Source: Ancylobacter vacuolatus (GTDB taxonomy: Bacteria > Pseudomonadota > Alphaproteobacteria > Rhizobiales > Xanthobacteraceae). Taken from it: a stretch of 64,000 nucleotides of DNA. Of this stretch, positions 25,444-33,792 are shown in pieces. Each line of letters starts with the position of its first letter. Position 1 is the stretch's first letter. Location: NCBI RefSeq assembly GCF_030813595.1, contig NZ_JAUSUH010000003.1, positions 186,001 to 250,000 on the forward strand, written 5' to 3'. The translations under genes and the position numbers were made by a program. The notes beneath the pieces were generated by a model. The model saw nothing but the letters and a program-made list of their open reading frames with translations. It searched no databases and had not been told where the DNA came from.

Positions 25444-26721
25444 TTATCCTCCTTCGGGCAGCCCCTCTCCCAGCGTCACCATCGGAAATTCAAGCACCTG
25501 ACGCAAACCGACCGCCATGTTCTCCAGTTTCAATGTCCCGCCATTGCGGGTAACGATCTGCTCGGCGATGGCCAGGCCCAGCCCCGCCCCAGGGGTAGGC
25601 GCACCGCGCGCCGGATCGACACGAAAGAAGGGTTCGAACACGCGCGGGAGCAGTTCCTCAGGTATTCCGGGACCTGCATCCTCGATCAGCACCTGCACCC
25701 TGCCAACGCCACTCGCCATCCGCACCGTCGCCCCGCGCCCATGGGTGGCCGCATTGATGAAGAGGTTGCGCAGCGCCCGCCGGAGTGCCTCCGGCCGCGC
25801 TCGGATGATCGCCGGGCAAGTCTGTGCCAACGTCACCGCGTAGCCGATCTCCTGCAGCTCCGCCGCCGTATCGGCGACCATCGAGTCGAGACGCATCAGC
25901 TCGCCGCCATCGCCCTCCACCTCCTCACGCACTAGGCGGATGGCGCTGTCGGCAATCCGGTCGAGTTCGTCGAGGTCGTCGATGAAGGCCGTGCGCTCTT
26001 CCTCCGCCAGAAATTCGGCCCGCAGCCGCATGCGTGTCATCGGCGTTCGCAGATCGTGCCCGGCGGCCGCCACCAGCCGCATGCGGCTTTCCATCACCTG
26101 CCGCAACCGTGTCGCCAGCTGGTTGATGGCGCGCGCTGCGGCCCGGACCTCGGCCGGCCCCTTCTCCGGAACCGGATCGACATCGCTGCAGGGCATTATC
26201 GCATCAGCGGTTCGTTGCAGCAGCGCCAGTGGCTCCGTCATCCGCCGCACGGCGACGACCATGACCAGCGTGACCCCAAGCGCGACAAGCAGTATCCAGC
26301 CGACCAGAGGCCACGCATTGTTGGGACCCGGGACAGGAAGACCCCACGGGACAATGAGCCAGCGGCCGTCGGAGAGTGGGGCCGATATGACCGGCCAATC
26401 CAGATCCGGCGGCTCGCTGATGAGCACATGCAGCGCCCGCCCGCGGCGCGCGAGGGCGCCGTTGATTGAGTCGGTGATGAGCTCGATCCGGTGCCCGCCG
26501 GCAGGGGCGCGAGCGATGCGGCCATAGGGAGCTTCCCCCACCGCGTCCTGCGTGCGCTCGGCGAGATCGACGAGCAAGCCGAGCTGAACCGCCGCGGCAT
26601 CGTCCACCCGGCCGAAATCGGGAGGCGTCAGCATGAGGAAGGAAAGCCCGGTCGCCACCACGAGCACGCCAAGCACGCAGCCGACCAGAAGTGCCGTAAG
26701 CTTGGTGCGAATGGTGTTCAC
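25444..26721 (-). CDS. Sensor histidine kinase
   Basis: A 425-residue membrane kinase. First membrane segment near residues 8-30, a periplasmic domain of about 100 residues, a second segment (WPLVGWILLVALGVTLVMVVAV), then a HAMP domain. The phospho-histidine is in VAAAGHDLRTPMTRMRLR near residue 220. The ATPase part shows the N box LRNLFINAATHG, the G1 box IEDAGPGIP and the G2 box GAGLGLAIAEQIV. The start is GTG and overlaps the stop of the regulator gene by four bases, so the two are translated together. EnvZ/OmpR-like by layout; the signal is unknown. It also sits beside the sugar dehydrogenase gene. Confidence 0.92.
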   Translation of the reverse strand: MNTIRTKLTALLVGCVLGVLVVATGLSFLMLTPPDFGRVDDAAAVQLGLLVDLAERTQDAVGEAPYGRIARAPAGGHRIELITDSINGALARRGRALHVLISEPPDLDWPVISAPLSDGRWLIVPWGLPVPGPNNAWPLVGWILLVALGVTLVMVVAVRRMTEPLALLQRTADAIMPCSDVDPVPEKGPAEVRAAARAINQLATRLRQVMESRMRLVAAAGHDLRTPMTRMRLRAEFLAEEERTAFIDDLDELDRIADSAIRLVREEVEGDGGELMRLDSMVADTAAELQEIGYAVTLAQTCPAIIRARPEALRRALRNLFINAATHGRGATVRMASGVGRVQVLIEDAGPGIPEELLPRVFEPFFRVDPARGAPTPGAGLGLAIAEQIVTRNGGTLKLENMAVGLRQVLEFPMVTLGEGLPEGG

Positions 26722-27479
26722 GAGGAGGCGCTGTCCGCGCCAGCTGCGGGCTCGACGCGCGCGGCCAACTGATAGCCTCCATTGCGCAACGTCTTGATAA
26801 TCTGGAAGTTTCCAGCGTCGCCGAGCTTGCGTCGCAGCCGGCTGATCAGCACGTCGACCGAGCGGTCGAAGCCGGCCGAGGCGCGGCCATGGGTGATGTC
26901 GAGAAGCTGCTCGCGCGACAGCATGCGGCCCGGCCGCTCCAGAAGGGCGAGCAGAAGGTCGAACTCAGCGCCGGTGAGCACGATTTCCCGGCCCTCCGGG
27001 TCCCAGAGCTGGCGGCTGGTCGGATCGGCGAGAAAGCCGCTGAAGCGCAGGCGCATGACGGGCGCGGCGGGCGCCGCGTCGCGCTGCGAAAGGCGCCGCA
27101 GCACGGCCCTGATGCGGGCGACAAGCTCGCGCGGATTGAACGGCTTGCCGAGATAATCGTCGGCGCCGATCTCCAGCCCGATGATGCGATCGACATCTTC
27201 CTTCAGTGCAGTGAGGAGGATGATCGGTACAGTGGAACGCACACGGATCGTCCGGCACAGGTCAAGGCCGGAGACATCCGGCAGCATCAGGTCGAGCACG
27301 ACCAGGTCGATGCGCCCCTCGGTGAGGCGGCGCTCCGCCTCCTTGCCATCGGCGGCCAGCGACACGCGAAAATTCTGCTCGGCGAGATAGCGCCCGAGCA
27401 GCTTGCGGATTTGCTGGTCGTCATCGACCACGAGAATGTGCGGGCCACTTCCCGCTTCCGAACCGCGCATATCGTCCAT
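26718..27479 (-). CDS. OmpR-family response regulator
   Basis: A 253-residue two-component regulator. Receiver: acidic pocket VVDDD at 17-21, phospho-acceptor Asp63 in VVLDLMLPDVSG, switch residue in ILLTALKE and Lys in GKPFNPREL. The C-terminal winged helix has EIVLTGAEFDLLLALLERPGRMLSREQLLD and SVDVLISRLRRKLGD. The start at 27479 follows TAGGGA; upstream starts at 27500 or 27725 exist in frame but lack similarity. It pairs with the kinase that follows with a four-base overlap. Targets are not known; the carrier-protein cluster is divergent from it across about 240 bases and could be one. Confidence 0.92.
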   Translation of the reverse strand: MDDMRGSEAGSGPHILVVDDDQQIRKLLGRYLAEQNFRVSLAADGKEAERRLTEGRIDLVVLDLMLPDVSGLDLCRTIRVRSTVPIILLTALKEDVDRIIGLEIGADDYLGKPFNPRELVARIRAVLRRLSQRDAAPAAPVMRLRFSGFLADPTSRQLWDPEGREIVLTGAEFDLLLALLERPGRMLSREQLLDITHGRASAGFDRSVDVLISRLRRKLGDAGNFQIIKTLRNGGYQLAARVEPAAGADSASS

Positions 27480-27723
27480 GCCGTCCCTATACGCGCCCAT
27501 CCCCGACCCTGCCGAAGATTTTTGCGACCGAGCATTGCTGCCCCGGCTCGCGCAACGCCGGGAAACAATTCTGGCGCATTTTTCCGGCTGCGGGAAACAG
27601 AGCGGCAATGCCTGCTCGCGGTAGGCGGGCCGGAGAAGGACAACCGGCCCTTGCTCCAGGTTCGGGCGTATGCATATGTTATCCGAGGCCGACCCACCGC
27701 TACTCTCTCGCTGACATTCTCTC

Positions 27724-27990
27724 ATGCAGACATCACTGGACAGCGAGCGCGTGCGCCGTTGGATCGTTATCTATCTCGCCGTCATTTCGGGCGAGGACAG
27801 CGATACGATCGATTTGGATTCCCGCCTCTCCCATTTCGACATCGATTCCGTCGACGCCGTCGAAATGGCGCTGCAGTTCGAGACGACGTTCAATCGTCCC
27901 ATCGGGGCAGAGTTCTTTCTCGTTAGCGAACTAACAATCCGGGAACTTGCCGGACAGATCGTCGCCAATGCCGCCGGACACCACGTTTAG
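27724..27990 (+). CDS. Acyl/peptidyl carrier protein
   Basis: An 88-residue carrier protein. Ser42 in SHFDIDSVDAVEMALQFE is the phosphopantetheine attachment site, in the usual D-S-[VL] context, and the protein has the length and charge pattern of a four-helix ACP. It is not the housekeeping AcpP, whose motif is GADSLD and whose neighbours are fab genes. The next gene, an alpha/beta hydrolase, starts inside its last codons, so the two are coupled. A discrete carrier protein with a hydrolase and an ATP-grasp ligase suggests a small dedicated pathway that loads, transfers or releases an acyl or aminoacyl group. No adenylating enzyme is in the window. Confidence 0.88.
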   Translation: MQTSLDSERVRRWIVIYLAVISGEDSDTIDLDSRLSHFDIDSVDAVEMALQFETTFNRPIGAEFFLVSELTIRELAGQIVANAAGHHV

Positions 27991-28990
27991 CGCGTCGGCG
28001 CTCCGTCCCTCCCGGCGGATCCACGCCGCCTCGCGACTCGATTCATCCTACCTCGCCTATGCCAAGTCCATCGCGCACGGGAACTCCGATCCCCAGCTGC
28101 GCCTCGACGTCTGCCGCCAGTTCGTCCGCTGCGGCATGATTGGCGAGACGGTCGCCATGCTGGCGACACTCATGGATGTGCGCGACCTGCGCGCGAGCGT
28201 CGCGGAAGTGATGGCGGATCTGCGGGAGCTGCGGCGACATCGCGCCGGTGACCTCAAGCTTCTGCCCGATATGGGGACCGAGGATGAGGGGGCGGAGGAC
28301 CGCGGCTATTGGGTCGTTCCAGCCAATTCGGATACGACGCTGGTCGCCTTCACCGGCAGGGCCAAGCGCCTGGGCTTGTCCGTCTACTTCATGCAAAACC
28401 TGCTCGGACGGCTGAACGTCAACGTCATTTATCTCTTCGACTGGTCGCACAGCTATTATTTCGGCGGCGTGTCGGGGCTTGGCGCCGACGTGGAGACCAC
28501 GGTGCGGCAATTGCGCGGCCTGTGTGCCGACCTCCAGTCTCGCCGGGTGCTCTGCCTCGGCCAGTCCGCCGGCGGCTACGGGGCTCTCCATTACGGCCTT
28601 AAGCTGGGCGCCGAGGGCATCATGGCCTTCAGCCCCATCATCCTTCCGGTGCTGGCGGGAAGGACACGGGACCGCATCGGAACCAAGATCGGACGCCCCT
28701 TGACCGAGGACGAGACCAATCTGCGGCAGCAGATCGCCAGCGCCGATCGAACGCCCCATATCGAGATCGTCTACGGTGCCGAGAACGTCGCTGACACGGC
28801 TTCGGCGCGTTATCTCGCCGCCTTGCCTCAGGTCGTGGAGCACCCCCTCCCAGGCGTCAGGTCTCATGGAACGATACAGGAGACGGTGGCCAGCAACACA
28901 TTCGGTATGCTGATGGATGGATTCATCCGATCATCCGGCCGGGGGGGCTGGGACGCAGGGGATCAATCGGCGATCAGCGACAGCCAGTAG
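27968..28990 (+). CDS. Alpha/beta hydrolase coupled to the carrier protein
   Basis: A 340-residue protein. The first 110 residues are helical and unassigned. The hydrolase core follows: strand WVVPANSDTTLVAFTGR, then the nucleophile elbow LCLGQSAGGYGALHYG with Ser200, and a probable catalytic histidine in PGVRSHGTIQE near residue 304; a candidate acid lies near IEIVYGAEN. No signal peptide. The ATG overlaps the carrier-protein gene by 23 bases, and the 3' end overlaps the convergent ATP-grasp gene by 28. It may be a thioesterase or acyltransferase that takes a group from the carrier. The N-terminal extension is not typical of type II thioesterases, so the exact reaction is open. Confidence 0.78.
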   Translation: MPPDTTFSASALRPSRRIHAASRLDSSYLAYAKSIAHGNSDPQLRLDVCRQFVRCGMIGETVAMLATLMDVRDLRASVAEVMADLRELRRHRAGDLKLLPDMGTEDEGAEDRGYWVVPANSDTTLVAFTGRAKRLGLSVYFMQNLLGRLNVNVIYLFDWSHSYYFGGVSGLGADVETTVRQLRGLCADLQSRRVLCLGQSAGGYGALHYGLKLGAEGIMAFSPIILPVLAGRTRDRIGTKIGRPLTEDETNLRQQIASADRTPHIEIVYGAENVADTASARYLAALPQVVEHPLPGVRSHGTIQETVASNTFGMLMDGFIRSSGRGGWDAGDQSAISDSQ

Positions 28991-30009
28991 GTCATCACCG
29001 GGCCCATCCGTTCAACTTCGGCACCATTGGCGAGGGGGCGCTTGTTGGCTTCGAGGAACCAGAAATGGAGATCCTGGTCGACGGCGAAGTCGATGCCGAA
29101 CTCATAACAGGCGCTCAGGCCGGGCTCGCGGCACAGCGTGGTGGCGATGTCCCGGGCAAGCGCCTGAATCTCGTCCACTTTTCCAGCCGGGTCGATCGCC
29201 CCACGCGCGGCGAAAAAGGATTCCGCGTCCACGAGCGCGCTACCCTTGGCCCGGTTCGACACCAGCTTGGAGCCGATGGAGATGCGGCCCGTCAGGCGGT
29301 AAATGTCCCAGCCTTCATCCGGCCGGCGGACCATATCGGGCCTCACGGTCGCCGGCTGGCCAACCGCATCGCGGGTGTCGATGAAGCGCTGAACCAGATA
29401 GGTCCGGTACGCCATGCGCGCGCGGATCGCGCCAACGACGCGTGCCATCGCCTCGGCGGCCGTGCCGCTCCAGGACTGCGAGTCCTTGTGAACGACAACC
29501 TCGCCGCCTTGCGGAACGATGAAGAAGATACCGGTTCCCAGAGCGCCATCGGACCTCTTCACCACGATCGGGCCATCTTCCAGCCACTGGGCGAGTTGTG
29601 CCTCGATCCGCTCAGCGACGAGCACCTCTTCGGGAATCAGGTGCGGCACAAGGTGGGGATAGGCGGCCAGCAGCGCGGTCATTTCGTGCTTGTCGAAGCC
29701 GTCAAAGCCGAGAAGCTTGGTCGTCTCGCGCAGCCAGTTCTCGACGACGCGATGCTCGGGCCGCGTAACCGGCGCCGCCGCGACGACGAGCGGAGGCACA
29801 CCGATCTCGACGCTCGTCCAGGCCCCTTCGACGAACTCGTTCGCCCTTATCCGCCCTGTGGAAACGTCGCAATCGGCACTACGGGCCAGGACCACCCTGA
29901 CACCCCGGAGCGCCGCCTCGCCGAGCAGGGCTCGGATCCGGATCGGAGAAAGGGATTCATGAAGCGTCGCCTCATGTCCCAGCAGGAGGATTGTGGGGGC
30001 ATCCGGCAT
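28963..30009 (-). CDS. ATP-grasp protein, YheC/YheD-like
   Basis: About 348 residues. The N-terminal 120 residues look like a preATP-grasp domain (ILLLGHEATLHESLSPIRIRALLGEA). The ATP-grasp core then shows a nucleotide lysine region GPIVVKRSDGALGTGIFFI, EVLVAERIEAQL and the metal and catalytic end in YEFGIDFAVDQDLHFWFLEANKRP. The layout resembles YheC/YheD family proteins, whose function in Bacillus is linked to the spore coat but chemically undefined. ATP-grasp enzymes usually join a carboxylate to an amine or thiol through an acyl phosphate. It is convergent with, and overlaps, the hydrolase gene. Start may be ATG 30009 or 30021. Confidence 0.75.
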   Translation of the reverse strand: MPDAPTILLLGHEATLHESLSPIRIRALLGEAALRGVRVVLARSADCDVSTGRIRANEFVEGAWTSVEIGVPPLVVAAAPVTRPEHRVVENWLRETTKLLGFDGFDKHEMTALLAAYPHLVPHLIPEEVLVAERIEAQLAQWLEDGPIVVKRSDGALGTGIFFIVPQGGEVVVHKDSQSWSGTAAEAMARVVGAIRARMAYRTYLVQRFIDTRDAVGQPATVRPDMVRRPDEGWDIYRLTGRISIGSKLVSNRAKGSALVDAESFFAARGAIDPAGKVDEIQALARDIATTLCREPGLSACYEFGIDFAVDQDLHFWFLEANKRPLANGAEVERMGPVMTYWLSLIAD

Positions 30010-30210
30010 CGTGTTTTCCATCTGCGTTACCGGTGGTTCTAGCCGGTGGGGCGGTAGCGGTGAACTCCTGACCGTGGCCCAGGCACCAGATTATTTTCAA
30101 GGGGGTGGAAAGACTTTGCCCCCCTTCGGAAAGCCCCGGCTCCTGTACCGGCAAAGTACGTCGCCGCCGGAACCAAATGGTGCCCTGGTGATTGATCGCT
30201 GGGGGTGAGC

Positions 30211-31506
30211 ATGGAACATCTGTCATTGCCGACCTGGCTGCTGGGCGTGTGGGATCGCCTGCGCTCCAGCTTCTGGTTCCTGCCCTCGACCATGGCGGCG
30301 GGCGCTGCCGCCCTCTCCTTCGCTCTGGTCTGGCTCGACACCGCGCTGGACGATGGGGCGATCAAGCGCCTCGGCTGGCTCTACGGCTTCGGGCCGGAAG
30401 GCGCGCGTGCCGTGCTCTCGGCGGTCGCGGGGTCGATGATCACCGTGGCCGGCCTCACCTTCTCGATGACCATGCTGACGCTCCAGCTCGCCTCGTCGCA
30501 GTTCGGTCCCCGGCTGCTGCGCAGTTTCATGAGCGACCGTGGCAACCAGCTGGTGCTCGGCACCTTCACCAGCACCTTCCTCTACTGCCTCCTGGTGCTG
30601 CGTACCGTGCGGGGCACCGAGGAAGCGAGCTTCGTCCCCCATATCTCCGTCACCTTCGGCGTGGTGCTGGCAACGCTGAGCCTTGCCGTGCTCATCTACT
30701 TCATCCACCACATCGCCAACTCGATCCGGATTGAAACCGTGCTGGCCGAGCTGGCGCGCGAGACGCAGGCCGCGATCGACCGGCTGTATCCCACCCAGCT
30801 GGGACAGGAACCGAGCCCGCGTGACGCCCACGCGCCGGCGGGCCTGCTGCGCGAGCTGGAGGCGGACGCGCGTGCCGTCTTCATCCCGGGCAGCGGCTAT
30901 GTGCAGCGCCTCGACGAAGAGGCGGTGATGCGGATTGCAACCGAGCACGATCTCATGGTCAGCGTCGACACTCCCCCAGGCCGGTTTGTCACCGAGCGGG
31001 ACGCCGTGCTGCGCGCCGCGCCCCGCGCGCGCGCCTCGGACGAGGTGCTCGAGCTTTTGCGCGAGGCATTCGTGGTGGGATCGGACCGCACGCCGACACA
31101 GGACCTGCACTTCTCGCTTCGCCGCTTCGTCGAGATTGCCCAGCGGGCGCTTTCGCCCGGCATCAATGACCCGACGACCGCGCTCTATTGCATCGACCGA
31201 TTGGCACAGGCGCTGTGCGCGCTGGCGGAACGGGAGTTCCCCTCGCCGGTGCGGGCGGACGAACAAGGGCGCCCGCGCGTCATAACCCCGGTGAGTTCGT
31301 TGCAGGATTTCGCCTGCCCCGCCCTGGCGGCGATCGCACGCTATGGCATGAACGACGCGGATGTGGTGCGCCAGCTCGTGTCCGCGACGGCGGCGCTGGC
31401 CGCAAAGGCCGGCCCCGGCGCACGGGAGGCGCTGCGGGGCCTGGGGGCCGCCATCGAGGCGGAGAGCCGGTCGACGCTCAACGCGTTCGATGGAGGGCGT
31501 GGATAA
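30211..31506 (+). CDS. DUF2254 family membrane protein
   Basis: A 431-residue inner-membrane protein. Four hydrophobic segments lie in the first 170 residues (around 24-44, 70-95, 112-130, 145-170), with the family-typical AGSMITVAGLTFSMTMLTLQLASSQFGPRLLRSFM between them. The C-terminal 260 residues are soluble, with FSLRRFVEIAQRALSPGINDPTTALYCIDRL, another hallmark. Start ATG 30211 has GGGGG five bases upstream; a GTG at 30205 is less likely. The biochemical role of the family is not known. It is divergent from the ATP-grasp gene across about 200 bases. Confidence 0.88.
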   Translation: MEHLSLPTWLLGVWDRLRSSFWFLPSTMAAGAAALSFALVWLDTALDDGAIKRLGWLYGFGPEGARAVLSAVAGSMITVAGLTFSMTMLTLQLASSQFGPRLLRSFMSDRGNQLVLGTFTSTFLYCLLVLRTVRGTEEASFVPHISVTFGVVLATLSLAVLIYFIHHIANSIRIETVLAELARETQAAIDRLYPTQLGQEPSPRDAHAPAGLLRELEADARAVFIPGSGYVQRLDEEAVMRIATEHDLMVSVDTPPGRFVTERDAVLRAAPRARASDEVLELLREAFVVGSDRTPTQDLHFSLRRFVEIAQRALSPGINDPTTALYCIDRLAQALCALAEREFPSPVRADEQGRPRVITPVSSLQDFACPALAAIARYGMNDADVVRQLVSATAALAAKAGPGAREALRGLGAAIEAESRSTLNAFDGGRG

Positions 31507-31569
31507 GGCACCCTCCCCACCCTTTCCCGCGCGCCGATGAACCGGCGACGCGGCCCCGGCGCCGCCGCG

Positions 31570-31833
31570 TCAGTTGACCAGCGGCCCAATGGCCAGGGCT
31601 TCGGTGATGAAGCAGAAGCCATCCGCCGCGATCGCCTCGGCAGCGGCGTCATGGCCGGCGAAACGCTGGGCCGGCAGGCGGCGGAAATCCTCCCAATGGC
31701 CGCTGTCGTCGATCCGCGGCAGCACGGCGGCGCTTTCCACCGGGAGAATCGCCCAGATCTTCGAGCGGACATTGCCGCGCTTGACCCAGTTCATGATCGC
31801 CCATTCGTCTTTCAAGCCCGACACTCCTTCCAT
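31570..31833 (-). CDS. Small hypothetical protein after the TRAP permease gene
   Basis: Up to 87 residues, possibly shorter if translation begins at ATG 31794 (MNWVKRGNVRSKIWAI). It contains WAILPVESAAVLPRIDDSGHWEDF and ITEALAIGPLVN. No membrane segment or motif is recognisable. Composition is that of a normal protein. It follows the TRAP large permease stop by fifteen bases and is probably the last gene of that operon. A short hairpin (GACGCGG / CCGCGTC, 31547-31571) overlaps its stop codon and may end the transcript. Confidence 0.55.
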   Translation of the reverse strand: MEGVSGLKDEWAIMNWVKRGNVRSKIWAILPVESAAVLPRIDDSGHWEDFRRLPAQRFAGHDAAAEAIAADGFCFITEALAIGPLVN

Positions 31834-31848
31834 TGCGGCGTCGCCCGC

Positions 31849-33129
31849 TCAGTCCTTCATATAGGCGGGCAGCCATGTCGAGAGCCCCGGCACCGCCATC
31901 AGCACGAGCGTAAACGCCAGCGTGATGATGAAGAACGGCATGTTGGCCCGGAACACCTGCCATTGGTCGACCTTGGCGATGCGGGCGGTGATGATGAGCG
32001 ACATCGCCACCGGCGGCGTGATCTGGCCGATCACCACGGCCATGATCATCAGCACGCCGAAATGGGTGAGGTCGATGCCATAGGCCAGCAGCGCCGGCAT
32101 CAGCACCGGCACCAACACGGGGATCAGCGGATCGATGAACATGCCGGCGATGATGGCGATGATCATCATCGCCAGCAGGCGCATGAACACGCTGTCGCCA
32201 ACGGTGAGCAGATCGATGAGGCCGGTGAAGGCCTGCGGCACATGGGCGGCCGACAGCGCGCTGCCGAGCGCCACCGACAGCGCGACGATGCCCAGCAGCT
32301 CACCGGTCATCTGCACCGCGGCGACCGTGGCGCGGTAAAGGCCCTTGAAGTTCAGCGTGCGGTAGATCGCACAGGACACGAAGGCGGCATAGAAGGCCCC
32401 GAACGCGCCGGCCTCCGAGGGGGTGAAGGCGCCGACCACGAGCCCACCGATGATCAGCCCGGGCATACCAAGCGCGAAGGCGGCGGCAAGGCCGGTCTTC
32501 CACACCTCGCGCAGTGAGAAGCGGCCATAGGTGGGATAGCCATGCCGCCGCGCCAGAAACGCAATGGTCAGCATGAAGACGCCGCCGAGCAGCAGGCCGG
32601 GGATCAGCCCGGCCAGAAACAGCGCGCTGAGCGAGGTGCCGGTGACCGCGCTGTAGAGAATGGCCGGCGAGGAAGGCGGGATCAGCGGCCCGACGCCGGA
32701 GGACGAGGCGCTGACGGCGGAGGCCAGCGCACCGGAATAGCCGTGGCGCTTCATCGCCGGAATCAGCACCGAGCCGGTGCCCGCAAGGTCCGCGGCGGAC
32801 GAGCCGACCATGCCGCCGAAGAAGATGCTGGTCAGCACGTCGACCTGGGCGAGCCCGCCCTTGGTCCAGCCGATCAGCGAGCGGGCGAAGTCGAACAGCC
32901 GCACGGCGATGCCGCCGGAATTCATCAGCGTGCCGGCATAGACGAACAGCGGCAGCGCCAGCAGCGTGTAGCTGGACATGCCTGCCACCATGGTCTGCGG
33001 CAGCGACAGGCCCCACTGGCCACTGAGATAGAGCAGCAGCGCGACGGAGGTGAGCAGGGCCGCGATCATCGGCACGCCCAGCACCAGGAAGCAGAGCAGA
33101 ACCCCGATGGCGATGAGAGCGCCGGTCAT
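31849..33129 (-). CDS. TRAP transporter large permease (DctM)
   Basis: A 426-residue inner-membrane protein with eleven to twelve hydrophobic segments. The DctM pattern is present: GVPMIAALLTS, LPLFVYAGTLMNSGGIAVRLFDFA, GMVGSSAADLAGTGSVLIPAMKRHGYSGALASAVSASSSGVGPLIPPSSPAI, and VIGQITPPVAMSLIITA near the end. It forms the transport channel that uses a sodium gradient. Its start overlaps the small permease stop by four bases. The bound substrate is set by the DctP-like protein at 33793-34785. Confidence 0.93.
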   Translation of the reverse strand: MTGALIAIGVLLCFLVLGVPMIAALLTSVALLLYLSGQWGLSLPQTMVAGMSSYTLLALPLFVYAGTLMNSGGIAVRLFDFARSLIGWTKGGLAQVDVLTSIFFGGMVGSSAADLAGTGSVLIPAMKRHGYSGALASAVSASSSGVGPLIPPSSPAILYSAVTGTSLSALFLAGLIPGLLLGGVFMLTIAFLARRHGYPTYGRFSLREVWKTGLAAAFALGMPGLIIGGLVVGAFTPSEAGAFGAFYAAFVSCAIYRTLNFKGLYRATVAAVQMTGELLGIVALSVALGSALSAAHVPQAFTGLIDLLTVGDSVFMRLLAMMIIAIIAGMFIDPLIPVLVPVLMPALLAYGIDLTHFGVLMIMAVVIGQITPPVAMSLIITARIAKVDQWQVFRANMPFFIITLAFTLVLMAVPGLSTWLPAYMKD

Positions 33130-33716
33130 CGGGCTGCCCCTTCCTCGGAAATCGGGGCCGCCTGTGGGGCCCGCAGGCCCCGCAGGAAATCCACCAGGAA
33201 GGCAAGGGCAAGCAGCACCGAGCCGATCACCATTGCCGAGACGAACCAGCCCTTTGGGATCTTCAGGTAGATGGTCTTGTCGCCGCCGAACAAGGCGAAA
33301 TAGTCCAGCGAGAAGAAAGCGAGATAGGCGAAGGCGGCCGCCGAAAGCAGATCGGCGAAGGCGCCGATGAAGCGCCGAAGCCTCTCGGGCAGGCGATTGG
33401 CGAAATGGGTGATGCGGATGATCTCCCGCCGGCGCACCGACAGGAACATGCCGATCATGGTGAGCCAGGGAACGAGCGCAATCACGATCTCATCCGCCCA
33501 GATGATGCCGAAGTTGAAGAGGTAGCGCAGCGCGCCATTGGTGAAGACGAGGATGGTGATGACCGCCAGCGTCGCCGCGCCGAGAGCGCCGGCAATGCCG
33601 TTGATCCATGCGTCCAGGCCGCGTTCATTCTGTCCAAGCTCGACCTCGAATTCGGTCTCCTCCAGCTGTCGGCGGAGGTCTTCGTCGGTCGGGGTGGGCG
33701 GGGCGGGCAAAGACAT
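33126..33716 (-). CDS. TRAP transporter small permease (DctQ)
   Basis: A 196-residue protein with four hydrophobic segments after a 45-residue acidic N-terminus. IITILVFTNGALRYLFNFGIIWADEIVIALVPWLTMIGMFLSVRRREIIRI holds the family hallmark (WADE...) near residues 60-110. It pairs with DctM and stabilises it. I take ATG 33716, with GGA close upstream; the longer frame from 33770 adds 18 residues. The stop overlaps the DctM start. Confidence 0.88.
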   Translation of the reverse strand: MSLPAPPTPTDEDLRRQLEETEFEVELGQNERGLDAWINGIAGALGAATLAVITILVFTNGALRYLFNFGIIWADEIVIALVPWLTMIGMFLSVRRREIIRITHFANRLPERLRRFIGAFADLLSAAAFAYLAFFSLDYFALFGGDKTIYLKIPKGWFVSAMVIGSVLLALAFLVDFLRGLRAPQAAPISEEGAAR

Positions 33717-33792
33717 CGCTTCCGTTCCTGAAAAGGGCGCCCGCCGGCGCATCATGCCGCCGGATGCCACGTTTGCGCGGGGCGGGGTGCCG

